This document shows, in pieces, positions 51,966-60,294 of a DNA stretch of 64,000 bases. Positions within the stretch are counted from its first letter, which is position 1, and each line of letters begins with the position of its first letter. Made by a program: the position numbers and the translations under genes. The notes beneath the pieces are model-generated. The model worked only from the letters and a program-made list of their open reading frames with translations. It ran no database searches and was not told where the DNA came from. This DNA is from Flavobacterium terrae (GTDB taxonomy: Bacteria; Bacteroidota; Bacteroidia; Flavobacteriales; Flavobacteriaceae): assembly GCF_900142035.1 (NCBI RefSeq), contig NZ_FQZI01000001.1, positions 372,001-436,000 of the forward strand, read 5' to 3'.

Positions 51966-53987
51966 ATGATAAAAAAGATTTACTACCTAGCATTGCTATT
52001 TATTTTACCGGTTTTATCAATTACTGCGCAGGATAATTTTGAATCTGAAGTTCCAGTTAAACCAGTATTAAAACTTTCTTACCTTGATTCACTTAAGACT
52101 ACTTTTATAGTCGATGAGATGACTTCTTGTGTAGATAGTATGTGGTTAAATGAAGTAACAAATTTGCAAACATATGATGAAATGTATGCAGATATCAAAA
52201 ACATTGATCCAGATATCCCTGTAGATTTTGAACTTCCCACTGACCTTTTTAAAGAAAGACTTCGATTATTAGATGAAAAATCGCCATTTAATATCGAATA
52301 CAATCCTCAAATTGAGAATTTAGTAAAGAACTTTTTAAAGAACCGTAAACATTCTTTTGAGCGTTTAATGGGAATGTCGCAATATTATTTTCCAATGTTT
52401 GAAGAAGCATTAGCAAAGTATAATGTTCCATTAGAAATTAAATATTTAGCTATCGTAGAATCTGCTTTGAACTCAAAAGCTGTTTCACGAGTAGGTGCTA
52501 CAGGTTTATGGCAATTTATGTATCAAACAGGTAAGCAATATGGATTAAAAATTGATTCTTATCTAGATGAAAGAAGTGATGCTTTAAAAGCAAGTGATGC
52601 TGCAGCACGCTACATGAGCGGAATGTATAGAATCTTTGGAGATTGGGAACTAGTATTAGCTTCTTATAATTCTGGTGCAGGTAATGTATCTAAAGCAATC
52701 CGTCGTTCTGGAGGTCATCAAAATTTTTGGAATATTAAAAAATTCTTACCACGCGAAACACAAGGTTATGTACCTGCTTTCTTAGCTACTATGTATATTT
52801 TTGAGTATCACAAAGAACACGGTATAGTGCCTAACAAAGCTATAGTAAATCATTTAGCTACTGATACTATTGCTATCAAAAAGAAAATGTCTTTCAAACA
52901 GTTATCTGATTTATTAGATATTCCTACTTCTCAAATCGAATTTTTAAATCCATCATATAAAATGAAAGTGGTTCCTTATGTGACGAATCATACAAATTTT
53001 ATACGATTACCTAAAGATAAAGTAGCTGTTTTTACTTCTAATGAAGATAAAATGTATGCTTACGTTGATTATGAAGAAGGCAAAAGAGAAAAACAATTTG
53101 TTCCAAAACCAAGAGTTAAAATCATAAAAGATTCTACAGGTGTTGAACAAAATGTTGAAGAAGCTATTGCAGATAATGCATCTTCAAAACCAATAACAAA
53201 AATTAAATATCATACAGTAAGACGTGGAGATGTTTTAGGAGACATCGCTGAAAAATACGATGTGTCTATTACAGAGCTAAAAAAATGGAATAAATTGAAA
53301 AGTAATAATATTCAATTAGGTAAAAAGTTGAAAATTGTTTCTCAAGTTAATTCAGATTTAGCGGTTAATACTAAGCCAAGTAAAGTACAAATAGCAAAAG
53401 AAGATAAAGTTATTGTACAAAATGATAAAACATCAAAACAAGAAACTAAAACTGATGCTGATACAAAAGTAGAAGAGCATGTTGTAAAACAAGGTGAAAC
53501 ATTAACGACTATCGCAAAAACATACCGTTTGTATGTTGCCGATTTAAAAAAATGGAATAATCTAAAAGATTCTAATATCAAATTAGGAGATAAGTTAAAA
53601 TTAAAAGCTTCGGAAGAAATTGTTGCTTCTAATGAAACTGAAAAAGAATCTACATTATACGTTGTTAAAAAAGGAGATAACTTAATTGGTATTGCCAATA
53701 ACAACAATGTTTCAGTAGATGATTTAAAAGAGTGGAATAATCTAACGTCATCAAATGTGAAAGTTGGAGACAAACTGAAGATAGAAAAAGCTTCTACTCC
53801 TGTAATTGCTGAAAATGTAAAAAAGAAAAGTCGATATGAAGACTTAAAAACATATGTTGTTCAAAAAGGTGATTCATTGTTTATGATTTCTCAAAAACAT
53901 CAAACAACAGTAGCAGAGATCAAAAAGTTAAATGATCTACAAGACGAAAATATTAAGCCTGGAATGAAGCTTAAAATAAAAGAATAA
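51966..53987 (+). CDS. MltD-like lytic transglycosylase with four LysM domains
   Basis: A 673-residue exported cell-wall enzyme with signal peptide (residues 1-21, ending SITAQ). The SLT catalytic domain (about 110-270) contains 'YLAIVESALNSKAVSRVGATGLWQFM', in which the Glu of VES is the expected catalytic acid, and 'VLASYNSGAGNVSKAI'. Four LysM modules follow in the C-terminal half, each with the pattern Y/HxVxxGDxL...IA...V...LKxWNxLxxxNIxxGxKLK; they should bind peptidoglycan. ATG at 51966 is chosen over a GTG 30 bp upstream because it begins the signal peptide. It cleaves glycan strands to anhydromuropeptides. A perfect terminator follows. Confidence 0.92.
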   Translation: MIKKIYYLALLFILPVLSITAQDNFESEVPVKPVLKLSYLDSLKTTFIVDEMTSCVDSMWLNEVTNLQTYDEMYADIKNIDPDIPVDFELPTDLFKERLRLLDEKSPFNIEYNPQIENLVKNFLKNRKHSFERLMGMSQYYFPMFEEALAKYNVPLEIKYLAIVESALNSKAVSRVGATGLWQFMYQTGKQYGLKIDSYLDERSDALKASDAAARYMSGMYRIFGDWELVLASYNSGAGNVSKAIRRSGGHQNFWNIKKFLPRETQGYVPAFLATMYIFEYHKEHGIVPNKAIVNHLATDTIAIKKKMSFKQLSDLLDIPTSQIEFLNPSYKMKVVPYVTNHTNFIRLPKDKVAVFTSNEDKMYAYVDYEEGKREKQFVPKPRVKIIKDSTGVEQNVEEAIADNASSKPITKIKYHTVRRGDVLGDIAEKYDVSITELKKWNKLKSNNIQLGKKLKIVSQVNSDLAVNTKPSKVQIAKEDKVIVQNDKTSKQETKTDADTKVEEHVVKQGETLTTIAKTYRLYVADLKKWNNLKDSNIKLGDKLKLKASEEIVASNETEKESTLYVVKKGDNLIGIANNNNVSVDDLKEWNNLTSSNVKVGDKLKIEKASTPVIAENVKKKSRYEDLKTYVVQKGDSLFMISQKHQTTVAEIKKLNDLQDENIKPGMKLKIKE

Positions 53988-53990
53988 AAC

Positions 53991-54013
53991 AAGGGAAGCT
54001 TTAAGCTTCCCTT
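53991..54013 (+). terminator. Terminator of the MltD-like gene
   Basis: Perfect stem AAGGGAAGCTT/AAGCTTCCCTT followed by TCTTTTT. Confidence 0.88.
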
Positions 54014-54050
54014 TCTTTTTATAACTTCGTATTCTAAAATTATTTGTTTG

Positions 54051-54497
54051 ATGAATATAGAATTTAAAATTAAGCCATTTGAGGCACTTTCTACACAGGA
54101 GCTATACGAAGTGTTAAAACTCCGAATTGAAGTCTTTGTGGTGGAGCAAAACTGCATTTATCAGGATATTGATGGAAAAGATTCGAAAGCAATACATGTT
54201 CTAGGATATTATAACGGAGATTTAGCTGCTTATTGCCGAATTTTTGATGCTGGTTACTACTTTGATGAAGCTTCAATAGGAAGAGTAATAGTTTCCCCGA
54301 AATACCGTGATAAAAAATTTGGCCACGACCTAATGAAAGTTGGTATTCAGGCAGTTGAAGATAATTTCAACAAAAAGCAAATTACCATTTCGGCACAAAT
54401 GTATTTGCAGAAATTCTACGAAAGTCACGGATTTGTAAAAACATCAGAAATGTATCTTGAAGATGATATTCCGCACATTCAAATGAAAATTCAGTAA
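54051..54497 (+). CDS. ElaA-type GNAT N-acetyltransferase
   Basis: A 148-residue acetyltransferase of the ElaA branch of the GNAT superfamily. The N-terminal signature 'ELYEVLKLRIEVFVVEQNCIYQDIDGKDSKAIHVLGY' (residues about 18-54) is characteristic. The acetyl-CoA-binding motif A is 'SIGRVIVSPKYRDKKFGHDLMKVGI' (about 76-100), and the C-terminal 'LQKFYESHGFVKTSEMYLEDDIPHIQM' closes the fold. Acceptor substrate is unknown. Start is ATG at 54051; a TTG codon directly precedes it. The gene stands just before the repeat-flanked GIY-YIG cassette. Confidence 0.9.
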   Translation: MNIEFKIKPFEALSTQELYEVLKLRIEVFVVEQNCIYQDIDGKDSKAIHVLGYYNGDLAAYCRIFDAGYYFDEASIGRVIVSPKYRDKKFGHDLMKVGIQAVEDNFNKKQITISAQMYLQKFYESHGFVKTSEMYLEDDIPHIQMKIQ

Positions 54498-54531
54498 AAA
54501 TTAGAAATAACCTAAGTTATTTAGTGTCGTC

Positions 54532-54565
54532 CGTCAGTTCGAGTAGCGAAGCGCATCAAGAACTA
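54532..54565 (+). repeat. Solitary half-element upstream of the GIY-YIG cassette
   Basis: CGTCAGTTCGAGTAGCGAAG continuing to GCATCAAGAACTA is a diverged copy of the right half of the 90-bp repeat units at 54606-54695 and 54997-55086. The 40 bp between this half-element and the first full unit show no further structure. Confidence 0.8.
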
Positions 54566-54605
54566 TTTTATGAAGGACTCCAATATTTTTAGTTATTGTT
54601 GAGAT

Positions 54606-54695
54606 TAGCTCTCGATATGCCTTTTCAAGGCTACTCAAGCTGACGGAACTCACAATCTCAGCGTCAGTTCGAGTAGTGAAGCGTATCGAGAACTA
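54606..54695. repeat. 90-bp flanking repeat, left copy
   Basis: Begins TAGCTCTCGATATGCC and ends GTATCGAGAACTA. The two halves are imperfect inverted copies of each other and could form a long hairpin, and the left half has an internal hairpin GCCTT/AAGGC. It differs from the right copy at about 6 of 90 positions and overlaps the stop codon of the GIY-YIG gene by 3 bases. Confidence 0.9.
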
Positions 54696-54986
54696 TTTTT
54701 TAAATTTTTTCTTCGACAAATTAGGTAAATCATCATATCTTCCTTCGATTAACGCTAATTTTTTAGCCTTTGACCACTTTTTAAGTTTCTTTTCAAATTC
54801 AATGGCCACTTCAATATTTGTGAAAGAGCAATAGAAAACTAGCTCAACTGGTCGTCTATAGAATGTATATGAACCAAAATGTTTTCCAATTTGATGTTCC
54901 TCTAATCTCTTGAATACATTTTCAGTAACACCTGTATAATAGGTGTCATCTGAGCATTGTAAAATATAAACATAGGATGTTTGCAT
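54693..54986 (-). CDS. GIY-YIG family endonuclease inside a repeat-bounded cassette
   Basis: A 97-residue single-domain GIY-YIG nuclease. The two signature strands are 'SYVYILQCSDDTYYTGVT' (residues 4-21). The catalytic Arg is in 'VFKRLEEHQIGKHFGSYT', and the metal-binding Glu is probably in 'AIEFEKKLKKWSKAKKLALIEG'. The lysine-rich C-terminus (LSKKKFKK) suits DNA binding. It is bounded on both sides by 90-bp repeats in direct orientation, with its stop codon abutting one repeat and its start 11 bp from the other. Stand-alone nucleases of this type are often of unknown role; here the arrangement suggests the gene travels with, or acts on, the repeats. Confidence 0.9.
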   Translation of the reverse strand: MQTSYVYILQCSDDTYYTGVTENVFKRLEEHQIGKHFGSYTFYRRPVELVFYCSFTNIEVAIEFEKKLKKWSKAKKLALIEGRYDDLPNLSKKKFKK

Positions 54987-54996
54987 ATTTTATTTA

Positions 54997-55086
54997 TAGC
55001 TCTCGATATGCCTTTTCAAGGCTACTCGAGCTGACGTAGTTTACAATCTCAGCGTCAGTTCGAGTAGCGAAGCGTATCGAGAACTA
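54997..55086. repeat. 90-bp flanking repeat, right copy
   Basis: Direct repeat of 54606-54695 with about 93 percent identity, beginning 10 bp upstream of the GIY-YIG start codon (minus-strand gene). It would therefore also lie in or near that gene's promoter. The remaining sequence to 55167 is AT-rich and featureless. Confidence 0.9.
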
Positions 55087-55167
55087 AATCATTAAATGTT
55101 TAGATTATCAGAAAAGAGCTAAAATATTTTGCTTTTCAATTTAATTTTTAGACTCTACTCAACACAA

Positions 55168-56793
55168 TTACTGCAACAAAATTTTATTGTATTCTGGCTG
55201 ATTGTTTAATAACTGCGTTGCTTTTTTAATTTCCGAATCATTTTTAAGATAATAATCATACAAACCTTCGCGGTATTGGTAGCGCGTAATAATTTCTGCT
55301 TTAAGCAATTTCATTATTTCAGGTTTGTATTTGTCTAATTGCGATTCTTCGGCTTTTTGAATTGCTGAACTCAAAGCATCATATTGAACTTTTATTGAAG
55401 CGTCAATATTTTCTTTTTTAGCTTCCTTCATAAAGTCTTTCAATAATAAATCTGATTTGGTATCAAATGAGAAATTTATGGTTTTTAAAAACGCTTTAAA
55501 TTGAAGATAATCAGCATCTGTAATTTCTTTTAATGCAGCGTTTTTTTGAACATATTGTGTTGCGTAATCAAAAATGGCATCATTGTGTTGTAAAGCATCT
55601 ACAATAGCATTGGTTTTATTTTCTGAAAGCTCAACATCTGGCATAATTCCTCCACCATCATAAACTGTTCTTCCTTTTTTAGTTTTAAAGGCATTATAGT
55701 TTTTAGCATCAGTTCTAACCGCTTTTCCTGAAGCATCTCTTTTAGAATAATCTAATGCTTGGATACATCTGCCCGAAGGAGTGTAGTATCTCGAAATGGT
55801 TACTTTAAGCTGCGTTCCATACGTTAAATCTAAAGGTCTTTGAACTAAGCCTTTTCCAAAACTTCTAGTACCTACAATTACCGCTCTGTCTAAATCTTGT
55901 AATGCCCCTGCTACAATTTCACTAGCCGAAGCACTTTTACCATCTACCAATATCGCTAGAGGAATTTGTGTGTCTATTGGTTGGCGAGTGGTTTTATAAG
56001 TATTGTTGTGTTTTTGAATTTTTGATTTTGTAGTTACAATGGTTTCGCCATTTGGAACAAATAAATTACAAATATTAACCGCTTCGCCTAATAAACCCCC
56101 TGGATTTCCTCGCAAATCAAGAATGATTCTAGTTGCACCTTGTTCTTTTAGTTTTTCTAAGGCATCTTTAGTTTCTGAAGAGGCTTTGGCACTAAATTGA
56201 GAAAGTACGATGTATCCGGTTTTATCATCAGTTTTACCAAAAAAAGGAACCGCTTTGATATCAACTTCTTCTAAAACAATTTGAGCTGAGTTTACTTGAC
56301 CGTTGCGTTTGTATTTGACATCAATTTTAGTGTTTTTACTGCCCTTTAGCAACTGAGAAGCATCTTCTTTAAAATCGGTAAGGTTCACATCACCAATCTG
56401 GATAATTTCATCACCAGCCTTTAGACCCGCTTTATCTGCTGGATAATTTTTGTATGGCTCACGAATAATTAATTTACCATCTTTTCTAGATACTAATGCA
56501 CCAATTCCTGTATATTCTCCTGTGTTGTTTATTTTAAAACGAGCCACATCCTGTTCGTTAAAATAAACAGTGTAAGGATCAAGTTCGGCCAGCATGGTCT
56601 TAATGGCTTTGTCCATCAAGTTTGCAGGATTAGTTTGATCAACATAATTCATGTTAACCGTTTTGAAAAGTGTTGTAAAAATTTCGATTTGCTTAGCAAT
56701 TTCAAAAAAATCTTCTTTGAAACTTACACCCACAAATAAAAAACCACCAGCTATCGCAGGAAGTATGTACCTTTTTTTGATTGTAGCCAACAT
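55168..56793 (-). CDS. S41 family C-terminal processing protease
   Basis: A 541-residue exported or membrane-anchored protease with one N-terminal hydrophobic segment (residues about 8-24). A PDZ domain (about 88-175, 'GIGALVSRKDGKLIIREPYKNYPADKAGLKAGDEI') precedes the S41 catalytic core. The Ser-Lys dyad is Ser289 in 'VDGKSASASEIVAG' and Lys314 in 'GTRSFGKGLVQ', with the same 25-residue spacing as E. coli Prc. 'ILDLRGNPGGLL' is a further family signature. The C-terminal approximately 130 residues are helical. It is expected to process periplasmic protein C-termini or cell-wall hydrolases. It lies 3 bp after the stop of DUF4349, so the genes form an operon. Confidence 0.94.
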   Translation of the reverse strand: MLATIKKRYILPAIAGGFLFVGVSFKEDFFEIAKQIEIFTTLFKTVNMNYVDQTNPANLMDKAIKTMLAELDPYTVYFNEQDVARFKINNTGEYTGIGALVSRKDGKLIIREPYKNYPADKAGLKAGDEIIQIGDVNLTDFKEDASQLLKGSKNTKIDVKYKRNGQVNSAQIVLEEVDIKAVPFFGKTDDKTGYIVLSQFSAKASSETKDALEKLKEQGATRIILDLRGNPGGLLGEAVNICNLFVPNGETIVTTKSKIQKHNNTYKTTRQPIDTQIPLAILVDGKSASASEIVAGALQDLDRAVIVGTRSFGKGLVQRPLDLTYGTQLKVTISRYYTPSGRCIQALDYSKRDASGKAVRTDAKNYNAFKTKKGRTVYDGGGIMPDVELSENKTNAIVDALQHNDAIFDYATQYVQKNAALKEITDADYLQFKAFLKTINFSFDTKSDLLLKDFMKEAKKENIDASIKVQYDALSSAIQKAEESQLDKYKPEIMKLLKAEIITRYQYREGLYDYYLKNDSEIKKATQLLNNQPEYNKILLQ

Positions 56794-56796
56794 AAA

Positions 56797-57618
56797 TTAT
56801 CCTTTTTTCTTGAAGAATCTTCGCTTAAGGAAGATAAACACTCCTACGAAAATAAGAATAAAGGACCAAATACTGATGATACTTAACATAAAATTGGACA
56901 AACCGTTGAAACCTTCTTTGATTGAGTTCCAAATTTTACCACCATAAGAAACCGTAGCGCCACTTTCTGAAGCATTGTAAGTGTACATTTGGATGTTTAC
57001 AGTACTCATTGAAACACGATTTTGCATGTATTTTAGTTGACCTTCTTTGGCTTCAATTTCTTCGCGAATTTCAGCAAGCTTTTTCTCTATTTCTAGCATT
57101 TCAGAAACCTTAGATGCTTTTGACAATAATTGTAAATACCGCTCTTCAAGCTTCTTTTTCGATTTCATTCGAGACTCAGTGTCTACATATTCTTCGGTAA
57201 CATCTTGTTGCGAAATCTCTTTTCTATCAAAATGTTGTACCCCTTTACTGATATCAGAAATGAAAGAATCGAAGTTTTGGCTCGGAATTCGTATGGTTAA
57301 GTTGCGATACACTGATTCGTCAGTTTTACCTGATTCGTCATTTTGAATGATGGCTTTGTATTTTGTGATACCCGTTTTAAGGTTTTCGTAAGAAGTATCT
57401 AAATCTGAACTTTGAAAGCGTAAATCAGCGGTTTTAATGATTTTGGTTTCAGATTGAGTTGGATTTGCTTCAGCTGCTTCATAGTTATTTGAAGAAACAG
57501 ATTTTGCTTTAAGTTCAGGCATCATAATTGCATCAGCTTTATAGTCAGCTGTTGCATCAACATCTTTACAGGAAATAAACAAACTGGCTGCAAAAAGCAG
57601 GATAAATGGTGTACGCAT
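56797..57618 (-). CDS. DUF4349 family membrane lipoprotein
   Basis: A 273-residue DUF4349 protein with a lipoprotein signal (lipobox FISC, Cys17). It has the typical segment 'IIKTADLRFQSSDLDTSYENL' (about 58-78), 'NLTIRIPSQNFDSFISDI' (about 106-123), a coiled-coil (about 150-200, 'EMLEIEKKLAEIREEIEAKEGQLKYM') and a C-terminal membrane helix (about 243-265) with a basic tail. Its function is not established. It is followed 3 bp later by the S41 protease gene and probably cotranscribed with it. Confidence 0.88.
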   Translation of the reverse strand: MRTPFILLFAASLFISCKDVDATADYKADAIMMPELKAKSVSSNNYEAAEANPTQSETKIIKTADLRFQSSDLDTSYENLKTGITKYKAIIQNDESGKTDESVYRNLTIRIPSQNFDSFISDISKGVQHFDRKEISQQDVTEEYVDTESRMKSKKKLEERYLQLLSKASKVSEMLEIEKKLAEIREEIEAKEGQLKYMQNRVSMSTVNIQMYTYNASESGATVSYGGKIWNSIKEGFNGLSNFMLSIISIWSFILIFVGVFIFLKRRFFKKKG

Positions 57619-57699
57619 AAGATATAGAATTTATAGGTTTTGATTTAAAAACTCTATATCAAAAAGTTAGCCAATTTTTGAAGGTGTTTTAAAAGTAGC

Positions 57700-58425
57700 T
57701 TATTCTTTAGTTAAACTACCATCAGGATATTTGTAAAATTTTGTATCTAACTTTTCAAGTTTAAGACTTATCTTTTCATCATATAGTTCTTCAACTTCTC
57801 CGTTTTTAAGTTTCTCTGTGATTTCTTTTTCAGAATTTTTTTTTGGATTAATAAGTTTAATTGCTTCTTCAAGGAGTTTAGCCGTTTCTACTTTTTTGTT
57901 GTACTTTAATGCTCTTAAAGCTTCAAAACAATTTTGACCAGAATTTATAAAGTATTGATTAAATCCACCATTGTTAATTTCCATTTCAAATTCACGTATG
58001 TAGTCTTTCTGTACTATAATTTGTGTAGGGTCATTAACTTTATTTTTTGTGTCGTTTTCAATTAATTCTTCCTCCGGTATTTGTTCAGCACGTTTACCCA
58101 TAATGCAGCTTGAAAATGTAAAAGCAAGACTCAACGAAAACAGCGCCATTATTTTAATTGGTTTAACTTTTATTTGGTTAAAATTATTTCTTAAATTATT
58201 GTATCTAGTATTCTTTTCGCTTTCTACTTGATTAAATTTATAATATCCGCAAATGCTTTCATTGTTTGAATTTTCAACAAAGTATTTTTGAATTTCATTA
58301 TTCTTCATTTTAGTGAAATCAACCACAGTTTTGTTACAAGAATTACAAAACTTACCTTTTTTATTTGGCGACATAGAATTCCAATTTTCACTGCAAGGAT
58401 TTTGTATGTTTATTTTGTTTTCCAT
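57700..58425 (-). CDS. Four-cysteine membrane protein of unknown function
   Basis: A 241-residue protein. The N-terminal approximately 65 residues carry a Bacteroidota-type motif with Cys11, Trp15, Met18, Cys27, Cys30 and Cys59 ('CSENWNSMSP', 'KFCNSCNKTVVDFT'), which looks like a small zinc-binding unit. A membrane or signal-like segment follows at about residues 88-110 ('IKIMALFSLSLAFTFSSCIM'), then a charged helical C-terminal part with a few tetratricopeptide-like features ('CFEALRALKYNKKVETAKLLEEAIKL'). No family is recognised with confidence. It is separated from its neighbours by 4 bp (mtgA side) and about 80 bp. Confidence 0.75.
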   Translation of the reverse strand: MENKINIQNPCSENWNSMSPNKKGKFCNSCNKTVVDFTKMKNNEIQKYFVENSNNESICGYYKFNQVESEKNTRYNNLRNNFNQIKVKPIKIMALFSLSLAFTFSSCIMGKRAEQIPEEELIENDTKNKVNDPTQIIVQKDYIREFEMEINNGGFNQYFINSGQNCFEALRALKYNKKVETAKLLEEAIKLINPKKNSEKEITEKLKNGEVEELYDEKISLKLEKLDTKFYKYPDGSLTKE

Positions 58426-58429
58426 AAAA

Positions 58430-59182
58430 TCAATAATTCAATTTCCCTACATGACGCATCACACGCAAGGTTTTGCTTTTTCGTCGCTCAACGTAAGAAG
58501 ATGAGTTAATGGCTTTGTATTTTCTAGGACTTGGTAAAATAGCTGCAATAGAAGCCGCTTCGTATTTGGTTAAATTCTTAGCGCTTTTATGAAACCAATG
58601 ACGGCTTGCCGCTTCGGCACCATAAACACCATCGCCCATTTCAATACTGTTTAGATATACTTCCATGATGCGTTTTTTGCCCCAAATCAATTCAATAAGT
58701 ACAGTATAATAGGCTTCTAACGCTTTACGAAAATAACTTCGGCCTTGCCATAAAAACACATTTTTTGCTGTTTGTTGGGAGATGGTACTTCCGCCTTTTA
58801 ATTTTTTTCCTTTAAGGTTGCTATTCATAGCCTTGTTCATCGCCGAAAAATCGAAACCATTGTGCTTCATAAACATGCCATCTTCACTAGCGACTACCGC
58901 TTTTTGTAAATTCATTGAAATATCTTCTAAAGGCACCCAATCGTGGCTACAAACCATTTCTTTTCCATCAGCTTTATGTTCAAAAGCTCTCACAATCATC
59001 AAGGGTGTAAAAGGAACTGGAACAAATTTGAATAAAATAACTAAGGCAATTGAGATAACATTAAACCAGATAAAAAGTTTAAACAAGAACTTTTTTACTT
59101 TACCCCAAAAGGTTAAGTTTTCCTTCTTTTTAGTTGGTTTAGAATTGTTTTTTGTAGGTGTAGTTTTTTTTTTTGCTGCCAT
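58430..59182 (-). CDS. mtgA: Monofunctional peptidoglycan transglycosylase
   Basis: A 250-residue GT51 enzyme that polymerises lipid II into glycan strands at the inner membrane. A lysine-rich cytoplasmic start (residues 1-28) precedes a membrane helix (about 33-52). Catalytic motifs: 'VVASEDGMFMKHNGFDFSAM' with the catalytic Glu, 'LKGGSTISQQTAKNVFLWQGRSYFRKALEAYYT' and 'KKRIMEVYLNSIEMGDGVYGAEAASRHWF'. ATG at 59182 overlaps the upstream oxidoreductase stop by one base (TAATG), showing translational coupling; the frame upstream of it is shadow sequence. Confidence 0.95.
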   Translation of the reverse strand: MAAKKKTTPTKNNSKPTKKKENLTFWGKVKKFLFKLFIWFNVISIALVILFKFVPVPFTPLMIVRAFEHKADGKEMVCSHDWVPLEDISMNLQKAVVASEDGMFMKHNGFDFSAMNKAMNSNLKGKKLKGGSTISQQTAKNVFLWQGRSYFRKALEAYYTVLIELIWGKKRIMEVYLNSIEMGDGVYGAEAASRHWFHKSAKNLTKYEAASIAAILPSPRKYKAINSSSYVERRKSKTLRVMRHVGKLNY

Positions 59183-60294
59183 TATAGTAAATCTGCTAAT
59201 TCTTGTCCTATTAAACTTCCTATTGCGACACCCATGCCCCCCATACGAACGCCACAATATACGTTAGGAGATAGTTGTTTCACAATTGGTTTTTTATGTG
59301 AGCCAACACCCATAATGCCGCTCCATCTGTGAGCAATTTGATGAGGAGTGTTGGGTAATATTACGGTTGATAGGATTTCTTCTAGTTTTTTCTGAATCAA
59401 TTCTGATTGATCAAGACTTGTTGTGGTTTCTCCTTCAAAATCAAGATTTCTGCCTCCGCCCAAAAGAATTCGGTTGTTTATGTTTCTAAAATAATAGTAT
59501 CCTTTGTCTAAATGAAAAGTTCCTTTGATGTCTAAATCAGGAATGGGTTCTGTAATTACAACTTGAGCACGCGCAGGTTTTACTTCGCCCTGAGTTAACT
59601 CTTGAGCAAAACCATTGGTTGCAAATAGTAACTTTTTGGTTTTAAATGTATAATCATTCAGTTCTACCTCAACGCCATTTCCTGCATCAGAAAATTGTTT
59701 AACCCTTTGATTGTTTAGAATCATGATGTTTTTTGAATAGACTTCTTTTAAAAGTGCCTGCATCATATTTCCTGTATCTATTTGGGCTTCAAACGGATTG
59801 AAAATGGTGTATTCTTTTATGTTTGCAAAACCAAATCTATCTACGTTTTTTTCAAAAACATCGGTTTTAAACAAAGGTCTTAGAATGTCATTGATAAAAG
59901 GAAGTTTTTGTAAACATTCACTATATGTGGTTTCATCATTTTCAAGAAACAATTCATACCCTCCGTGAGGTTTCAAATCAATAGCTTGATCCCCTAAATT
60001 TTTACGTAGTAATTGTAAACCAGACCAGCGTTTTTTTACTAGCTCTATTACTTCTTCCTCAGAATGTGTTTTTAAATCATCAATAATTTCAGATAAAGAT
60101 CCAAAACAGGCAAAACCAGCATTTTTTGTGCTGGCACCTTCGGGTAACATTCCTTTCTCTAGCACTAAAATTGTACTTTCTGGAAAACGCTCACGCAACC
60201 TTAACGCTGTGTGTAATCCAACGATTCCACTACCAACGATTGTATAATCTACATTGGTAAACCAATTTTTTATTTCCCAATAACTTAAACGCAT
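59182..60294 (-). CDS. FAD-dependent oxidoreductase (DAO family)
   Basis: A 370-residue flavoprotein of the D-amino-acid oxidase-like family. The dinucleotide-binding motif is 'VDYTIVGSGIVGLHTALRLRERFPESTILVLEKG' (GSGIVG at residues 21-26). A second FAD contact is in 'ASTKNAGFACFGSLSE', and the C-terminal 'HRWSGIMGVGSHKKPIVKQLSPNVYCGVRMGGMGVAIGSLIGQELADLL' is typical of the fold. Substrate is unknown. It overlaps the upstream histidine kinase gene by 10 bp and the downstream mtgA by 1 bp, so the three form a tight operon despite unrelated apparent roles. Confidence 0.9.
   Translation of the reverse strand: MRLSYWEIKNWFTNVDYTIVGSGIVGLHTALRLRERFPESTILVLEKGMLPEGASTKNAGFACFGSLSEIIDDLKTHSEEEVIELVKKRWSGLQLLRKNLGDQAIDLKPHGGYELFLENDETTYSECLQKLPFINDILRPLFKTDVFEKNVDRFGFANIKEYTIFNPFEAQIDTGNMMQALLKEVYSKNIMILNNQRVKQFSDAGNGVEVELNDYTFKTKKLLFATNGFAQELTQGEVKPARAQVVITEPIPDLDIKGTFHLDKGYYYFRNINNRILLGGGRNLDFEGETTTSLDQSELIQKKLEEILSTVILPNTPHQIAHRWSGIMGVGSHKKPIVKQLSPNVYCGVRMGGMGVAIGSLIGQELADLL

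Noticed and set aside
54532-55086. Possible CRISPR array
   Set aside because: The repeats are long, few, irregularly spaced and have inverted symmetry; there are no uniform spacers and no cas genes.
59182-59257. N-terminal extension of mtgA
   Set aside because: The extension reads in another frame of the oxidoreductase 3' end and lacks family similarity; the TAATG overlap gives a natural start at 59182.
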